Assembly: GCA_028284845.1 (NCBI GenBank)
Contig: JANQQY010000611.1
Coordinates: 1-9,491, forward strand
From: Spirochaetales bacterium
Lineage (GTDB): Bacteria > Spirochaetota > Spirochaetia > DSM-27196 > SLST01
DNA length: 9,491 nucleotides
Reading direction: 5' to 3'
Shown here: positions 5,401-9,491 of the stretch, one piece after another
How positions within the stretch are numbered: position 1 is the stretch's first letter
Layout: the number at the start of each line of letters is the position of its first letter
Program-made: the position numbers and the translations under genes
The notes under the pieces: generated by a model
Told to the model about the DNA's origin: nothing
What the model saw: the letters and a program-made list of their open reading frames with translations, nothing else
Database searches by the model: none

Positions 5401-6264
5401 ATGGAACACACGATTCTCGAAAAGAGGCAGCTCTCCGATCAGGTGTACATGATGCGAATCAACGCGCCCTTGATCGCCGAAGCGCGACAGCCCGGGCAGT
5501 TCATCATTCTCCAGACAGACACCGACTTTGGAGAGCGCATTCCTCTCACGATCGCCGACGCCGACAGTGCAGAAGGATGGATCAGAATCATCTTTCAGGC
5601 TGTTGGCGGTACGACGATGAAGCTCTCGCGCTACGAGGAGGGTGAGTCGGTCGCGGCGGTCTTGGGTCCGCTGGGGCATCCGACGCACATCGAGAAATTT
5701 GGGCGTGCGGTCTGTGTTGGCGGCGGGATTGGAGTCGCTCCGATGTTTCCCATCGCACAAGCGCTCAAGGCGGCGGGTAACCACCTCACGGTGATCATCG
5801 GCGCCCGCAACAAGGATCTCGTCATTCTTGAGGAAGAGATGCGGGCGATTGCAGATGATCTGGTCATCTGCACCGACGACGGATCGTACGGCCGCAAGTC
5901 ACTCGTAACGGAACCACTCAAGGAACTCTGTGAGTCGAGTGAACAACCGGATATCGCGGTCGCGATCGGACCGCCGATCATGATGAAGTTTGCGGCCGCC
6001 ACGACACGTCCCTACGGCGTGAAGACGATGGTCAGCCTCAACACGATCATGGTGGACGGGACCGGTATGTGTGGTGGATGTCGCGTGACCATTGACGACG
6101 AGACGAAGTTCGTCTGTGTGGACGGGCCGGAGTTCGACGGCCATCAGGTCGATTTCGACAATATGATAAAGCGACTGGCGAGCTACAAGAATCAGGAAGA
6201 GGTCGCACGAAAAGCGTGCCGGGTCGACGCGGCGGTAGCGGGTCTATCGAGGGAGGAGACATGA
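5401..6264 (+). CDS. nfnA: NfnA, small subunit of NADH-dependent ferredoxin:NADP+ oxidoreductase
   Basis: A 287-aa protein, the usual NfnA length, of the ferredoxin-NADP reductase superfamily also annotated as sulfide/dihydroorotate dehydrogenase-like FAD/NAD-binding proteins. It binds FAD and one [2Fe-2S] cluster and is the NAD(H) side of the cytoplasmic NfnAB complex, which couples NADH and reduced ferredoxin to NADP+ reduction by electron bifurcation. Seen: FAD strand PGQFIILQ (31-38), RIPLTIAD (46-53), GPLGHP (89-94), NAD-binding GGGIGVAPMFP (107-117), and the cluster region IMVDGTGMCGGCRV...KFVCVDGPEFDGHQVDF with Asp219, Cys224, Cys227 and Cys239, matching the unusual Asp/Cys3 ligation known for NfnA. 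All are intact. The stop overlaps the nfnB start as ATGA (6261-6264), which indicates translational coupling and a matched subunit ratio. The related SudB or glutamate-synthase-associated role is less likely given the pair. Confidence 0.92.
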   Translation: MEHTILEKRQLSDQVYMMRINAPLIAEARQPGQFIILQTDTDFGERIPLTIADADSAEGWIRIIFQAVGGTTMKLSRYEEGESVAAVLGPLGHPTHIEKFGRAVCVGGGIGVAPMFPIAQALKAAGNHLTVIIGARNKDLVILEEEMRAIADDLVICTDDGSYGRKSLVTEPLKELCESSEQPDIAVAIGPPIMMKFAAATTRPYGVKTMVSLNTIMVDGTGMCGGCRVTIDDETKFVCVDGPEFDGHQVDFDNMIKRLASYKNQEEVARKACRVDAAVAGLSREET

Positions 6265-7898
6265 GTCACACGAGTGCGATCGAACTTCGGGACGAGGCTC
6301 GAAGACTTCTGAATGAGATCGAGGCGGCCGAGGAACTGCGGACGAAGGAGCGCCTCGCCATTCCCCAGCAGGAGATGCCGGCGCAGGAACCAGTCGTGCG
6401 CGGCGGCAATATGTTCGAGGTAACGTACGGTTACTTCGAGGAGCAGGCGAAGGTCGAGGCGGCGCGGTGCCTCCAATGCAGGAAGGCGCCCTGCGTGAAA
6501 GGCTGCCCTGTCCAAATCGACATCCCACGGTTCATTCAGCATGTGGCCGATGGTGATTATGCAGGCTCTCTTGACGTTATCAAAGAGACCAGTCTCCTCC
6601 CGTCAATCTGCGGCCGTGTCTGCCCTCAAGAGAATCAGTGCCAGGAGTATTGCACCGTTGGCAAATCGCTGAAAGACAGGTTCAAGAGCGTCTCGATTGG
6701 CCGGATCGAACGTTTTGTCGCCGACTGGGAAGCCGGCCTTCACGGCCTCCCGGACGACGTTGTCAGCGAGGAGAACCCGCTGCCACCAAGTGCTCGAACG
6801 GATGCCTCGTCACGGCCGACGACTGCCGAGGCTCCGTCTCCGGCGGTCAGCTCTACGGGCAATCCGTCCGGCTCGATTCCAGAGGTGAAAGCTGCGACCG
6901 GCAAGAGGGTGGCGGTCATTGGGAGCGGCCCGGCGAGTATCACCGTGGCTGCTGATGTGCGACGCGAGGGGCACGAGGTCACGATTTTCGAGGCGTTTCA
7001 CAAACCGGGTGGTGTCATGATCTACGGCATTCCGGAGTTCCGGCTGCCCAAAAAGATCGTTGAGGACGAACTCCGGACGCTTGAAGCGATGGGAGTCGAA
7101 ATCCGAACCAACTTTCTGGTGGGACAGACTCGAAAGTTAAAACAACTTCTGGAGGACGACGGATTTGACGCGGCGTTTATCGGGACCGGTGCGGGTCTGC
7201 CTCGTTTTATGAAGATACCAGGCGAAAACCTCGTAGGCGTGTTTGCCGCCAATGAATTCCTGACTCGCTCAAATCTGATGAAGGCGTACGACCGGGATAA
7301 GGCGGAGACGCCGATCTTCGTACCCCGGCGTGTGGCTGTCCTTGGGGGAGGCAATGTCGCCATGGATGCGGCTCGCACGGCGATCCGTATTGGGGCGGAG
7401 GAAGTCTACGTTATCTACCGTAGGAGCCGCGTCGAGATGCCGGCACGAGCAGAAGAGGTCGATCATGCCGAGGAAGAAGGCGTCATCTTTAAGCTTCTGA
7501 AGAACCCGACTCGGATTCTGGGCGACGAGGATGATCGAGTCGTGGGCCTTGAGGTACTCGAGTATGAACTCGGCGAGCCTGACGAGTCGGGGCGGAGAAG
7601 GCCCGTGCCGGTGGAGGGCAGCGAGAGCGTGATCGACGTGGATACTGTCATCGTCTCAATTGGGAATGATTCGAACCCGCTCATCACGCGCACGACGCCG
7701 GAGCTGGAAGCAACCAAGTGGGGCAATATCGTCACCGACGAGTTCGGGAAGACAAGCATGGACAACGTCTACGCCGGAGGCGATATCGTCCTGGGCGCCG
7801 CGACGGTCATCCTTGCGATGGGCGAGGGGCGAAAGGCGGCGGCGGCAATCAACCGCAATCTGGCCGGTGAGCCGGATCCTGAGGTTGCCGAGGCGTAG
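6261..7898 (+). CDS. nfnB: NfnB, large subunit of NADH-dependent ferredoxin:NADP+ oxidoreductase
   Basis: A 545-aa GltD/NfnB-type flavoprotein, the subunit that binds NADPH, ferredoxin and the bifurcating FAD. The order is: an extra N-terminal helix (1-30), IPQQEMP (34-40), two [4Fe-4S] motifs (Cys70, 73, 78, 82 and Cys117, 121, 127, 131), FAD Rossmann motif VAVIGSGPAS (217-226), GGVMIYGIPEFRLPK (250-264), NADPH Rossmann motif VAVLGGGNVAMDAAR (358-372), YRRSRVEMPAR (386-396) and the final FAD motif YAGGDIVLGAATVI (504-517). Two oddities appear. A low-complexity Pro/Ser/Thr/Ala-rich segment (about 165-212) separates the cluster domain from the FAD domain, making the protein some 70-80 residues longer than the usual 460-475. 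The glycine after GSGPA is Ser226. GGGAGG lies 4 nt before ATG 6261, inside the end of nfnA. A glutamate synthase small subunit is the alternative name, but no gltB is nearby and nfnA precedes it. Confidence 0.93.
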   Translation: MSHTSAIELRDEARRLLNEIEAAEELRTKERLAIPQQEMPAQEPVVRGGNMFEVTYGYFEEQAKVEAARCLQCRKAPCVKGCPVQIDIPRFIQHVADGDYAGSLDVIKETSLLPSICGRVCPQENQCQEYCTVGKSLKDRFKSVSIGRIERFVADWEAGLHGLPDDVVSEENPLPPSARTDASSRPTTAEAPSPAVSSTGNPSGSIPEVKAATGKRVAVIGSGPASITVAADVRREGHEVTIFEAFHKPGGVMIYGIPEFRLPKKIVEDELRTLEAMGVEIRTNFLVGQTRKLKQLLEDDGFDAAFIGTGAGLPRFMKIPGENLVGVFAANEFLTRSNLMKAYDRDKAETPIFVPRRVAVLGGGNVAMDAARTAIRIGAEEVYVIYRRSRVEMPARAEEVDHAEEEGVIFKLLKNPTRILGDEDDRVVGLEVLEYELGEPDESGRRRPVPVEGSESVIDVDTVIVSIGNDSNPLITRTTPELEATKWGNIVTDEFGKTSMDNVYAGGDIVLGAATVILAMGEGRKAAAAINRNLAGEPDPEVAEA

Positions 7899-7907
7899 CG
7901 AGAGGTC

Positions 7908-8423
7908 GTGTACTTCACACATAGGTTCGAAACGCAGATCGAAGTCTACGACTACGGAACCTACTTCTACACGGTCATCTATCTACCGGATGAGATCGCT
8001 ACATCACTGCCGTTTGGTTCGGGTCTCCGACTGCGAGTTGAGGCCGAGATCGACGGCGTACCGCTGGAAGCGACTCTGTTGCCTGACCGGCTCGGATCGA
8101 CCCAGACGAATCATCTGGTCGACCGTCTGGGTCGCGAGGGAGACCGGATCTGGTACATGATCGTAGCACAGAAGATCCTCAAGCAGATTTCCAAGGGCAT
8201 TGACGAGACGGTCGAGGTGCGGATGCGAGTAGCGGATCAGCACGCAGTCAACATCCCACCTGCGCTCGAAGAGGCCCTTGACGGAGACGCAGAGTTCGCC
8301 GCTGCGTGGAACCGACTCACCCCGGGGAAGAGGCGTGGCCATGCGCACAGGGTCGCCTCCGCCAAGCGTCAGGACACCATCGACAGGCGTATCCAGGAGA
8401 TCAGGGATGCGCTTGGCCTCTAA
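7908..8423 (+). CDS. DUF1905 + YdeI/OmpD-associated-like protein
   Basis: A 171-aa two-part protein. Residues 3-110 resemble DUF1905, a small beta-barrel-like domain: paired strands YDYGTYFYTVIYLPDEIATSL, LRLRVEAEIDGVPLEATLLP, WYMIVAQKILKQI and VEVRMRVAD. Residues 115-171 resemble the YdeI/OmpD-associated C-terminal module, with IPPALEEALDGDAEFAAAWNRLTPGKRR followed by the helix SAKRQDTIDRRIQEIRDAL, where the family has Ak..eTR..RI. The combination is common in bacteria, and its biochemical role is not established; links to antimicrobial-peptide or bacteriocin tolerance come from a few YdeI proteins and should not be assumed here. The start is GTG 7908, only 9 nt after the nfnB stop and in the same frame; AGAGG is just 2 nt before it, so initiation probably depends on coupling to nfnB. 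The stop TAA overlaps the convergent hydrolase stop. Confidence 0.8.
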   Translation: MYFTHRFETQIEVYDYGTYFYTVIYLPDEIATSLPFGSGLRLRVEAEIDGVPLEATLLPDRLGSTQTNHLVDRLGREGDRIWYMIVAQKILKQISKGIDETVEVRMRVADQHAVNIPPALEEALDGDAEFAAAWNRLTPGKRRGHAHRVASAKRQDTIDRRIQEIRDALGL

Positions 8424-9491
8424 AAACGATCGTTGATCCATCCGGCGATGGTCTCGAGCACCTCAGGCATCATGGTCGTCTCGATCGTCGCGTACTCGTC
8501 CACTGTCCCTCGAGTAGCGGGCTGGAAGAGATGATTGGCCGTGGGAATAGTCACAATCGTGACATCGGTCGTAGGCGCGAGCGCGAGTGCTGACTCCATT
8601 GCTAAACGGTTCTCCGGCTCGGTGACCTGAAGATCAAGCTCGCCAAAGAGGGCGAGGATCGGAACGGCGTAGGTACGAAGTGCACGCCTGGGGTCGTAGC
8701 CAAGGAAGGTGCGGAACCACGGGTGGTAGAGTTGCTGACGCTGTGACTCGAGCTGCTCAGCGGGCACCCCCAGAGAGGAGAGAAGCGCGCTGGTCTCTTC
8801 CCAAGATTCTTCCGCCGTTCGATCGGAGAGAAGGATCTCGTAGATCGATGCATTGGCGGCGGAGATCGCCTCGATGGAAGACTCGGGCACGCCGTTCGCT
8901 CTGAGAAGCGCAACACTTTGCGTCAGAAGAACGTCCGAACCGGGAATGGCGGTGCCGCCGAGCTGAATGACAAATGCGGGACGAACGGGAGAGGCCGTTT
9001 CGCCGCCGGCGAGCATGGTAGCGATGACCCCGCCCTCACTATGACCGAGTATCCCGATCGCAGCCGGGTTTAGATCGTGGCGAGAGTGTAGAAACGAGAG
9101 CGCCGCTGCGGCATCCGCGGCAAAGTCGAAGGTGGTGGCAGTCGCAAGGGTCTCTCCCCCTTCAGAGCCACCGATCCCGCGGTCGTCATAGCGGAGTACG
9201 GCGATCCCGGCTCGAGACAGGCTATCAGCGAGGACACGAAAGGGGCGATGGTTAAAAATCTCTTCGTCACGATTCTGCTGACCGCTACCGGAAACGAGCA
9301 CGACTGCGGAGTATCCCTCCGCCGGCGCGGGACCGGCAGGCACGGTAAGCGTGGCTGCGAGGGAGATACCCGCGTCGGTATTCTCAAAGACGACCTCCTC
9401 CTCCGCGTATGGGAATGGTGGTCTGGGGTCTTGCGGGCGCGAACGGCCCTCCGCCTGCCCGTCCTGTGCCTCGAGACGAGATAGATTGAGC
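8420..9491 (-). CDS. Alpha/beta hydrolase, serine esterase/peptidase type (5' end cut by window)
   Basis: The frame is open from the right edge to TAG 8420-8422; 356 residues are visible and the N-terminus lies outside. The visible part starts in a linker (RPQDPRPPFPYAEEEVVFEN), which in this family precedes a small strand pair and the hydrolase core. Core features: oxyanion-side strand AVVLVSGSGQQNRDE, LRYDDRGIGGSEG (99-111), nucleophile elbow GILGHSEGGVIA (146-157, Ser151), acid ILALFGELDLQV (278-289, Asp286) and His320 in TANHLFQP, giving a complete Ser-Asp-His triad. It fits the COG1073-like hydrolases, which cleave esters or short peptides; substrate unknown. Such proteins often have a signal peptide and an extra N-terminal domain, but that part is not visible, so location is undecided. 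A GTG at 9343 is in frame, but conserved residues continue upstream of it, so it is not the start. The gene is convergent with the YdeI-like gene, with overlapping stops. Confidence 0.92.
   Translation of the reverse strand, partial: LNLSRLEAQDGQAEGRSRPQDPRPPFPYAEEEVVFENTDAGISLAATLTVPAGPAPAEGYSAVVLVSGSGQQNRDEEIFNHRPFRVLADSLSRAGIAVLRYDDRGIGGSEGGETLATATTFDFAADAAAALSFLHSRHDLNPAAIGILGHSEGGVIATMLAGGETASPVRPAFVIQLGGTAIPGSDVLLTQSVALLRANGVPESSIEAISAANASIYEILLSDRTAEESWEETSALLSSLGVPAEQLESQRQQLYHPWFRTFLGYDPRRALRTYAVPILALFGELDLQVTEPENRLAMESALALAPTTDVTIVTIPTANHLFQPATRGTVDEYATIETTMMPEVLETIAGWINDRF

Noticed and set aside
6216..6260. A longer nfnB beginning at 6216
   Set aside because: The extra residues are the nfnA coding end read in another frame; ATG 6261 has a strong ribosome site and an ATGA overlap.
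7896..7910. Stop-codon readthrough fusing NfnB to the YdeI-like protein (the same idea applies to the kinase and amidohydrolase at 1342-1384)
   Set aside because: Both pairs share a frame across a TAG, but a shared frame has a one-in-three chance each time and no readthrough signal is visible.
8425..8434. Palindrome AACGATCGTT at the convergent junction as a terminator
   Set aside because: It has no loop and is the coding end of the hydrolase (Asn-Asp-Arg); it is better explained as another CGATCG copy.
1..9491. CRISPR arrays, tRNA or rRNA genes, insertion-sequence ends, toxin-antitoxin or defence cassettes
   Set aside because: No regularly spaced direct repeats, no tRNA-like cloverleaf with a TTCGA-type T arm in context, no transposase or integrase motifs, and no defence-gene domains were seen on either strand.

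Overview
The window is an ordinary-looking, gene-dense bacterial chromosomal segment. By eye its GC content is moderately high, probably in the high 50s per cent. It holds ten protein genes and no RNA genes, insertion sequences, integrases or CRISPR repeats that I can see. Most genes have strong Shine-Dalgarno sites (AGGAGG-like, 4-5 nt before the start). The genes suggest a free-living heterotroph with anaerobic or fermentative redox metabolism. From memory, the NfnAB arrangement, the DUF6483 protein and the small thioredoxin-like protein remind me of Spirochaetota, but this placement is weak and nothing here proves it.

Layout. (1) 1-2962, minus strand: a three-gene unit transcribed from about 2962 leftwards. 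It runs from a DUF6483 protein, through an aminoglycoside-phosphotransferase-fold kinase, to a YtcJ-type amidohydrolase that is cut by the left window edge. (2) 2963-3186: a divergent control region with a perfect 12-bp inverted repeat, one copy facing each gene set. (3) 3187-4160, plus strand: a two-gene redox pair, a thioredoxin-like protein with only one active-site cysteine followed by a CxxC carboxymuconolactone decarboxylase/AhpD-fold protein. (4) 4162-5262: a TetR-family repressor (minus) divergent from a VOC/glyoxalase-fold protein (plus). The gap between them carries a readable sigma-70 promoter overlaid by two tandem near-palindromes, the likely TetR operators. (5) 5282-5341: an intrinsic-terminator-like hairpin running straight into a promoter. 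(6) 5401-8423, plus strand: nfnA and nfnB, the two subunits of the electron-bifurcating NADH-dependent ferredoxin:NADP+ oxidoreductase, overlapping by ATGA. A DUF1905/YdeI-like protein follows 9 nt later. (7) 8420-9491, minus strand: a serine alpha/beta hydrolase cut by the right edge, its stop codon overlapping that of the YdeI-like gene.

How the parts work together. The nfnAB pair links NADH, NADPH and ferredoxin pools and is the clearest metabolic function. The TetR/VOC pair looks like a small self-contained inducible detoxification or resistance module. The thioredoxin-like/AhpD-like pair looks like a thiol-redox or peroxide-handling module. The DUF6483/kinase/amidohydrolase unit has no assigned pathway.

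I did not find a convincing, wholly new biological system. The points most worth a second look are the tandem operators at 4795-4837, the roughly 50-residue Pro/Ser/Thr-rich linker and altered FAD glycine motif inside NfnB, the start codon buried in a hairpin at 1326-1342, and the inverted repeat in the divergent region.
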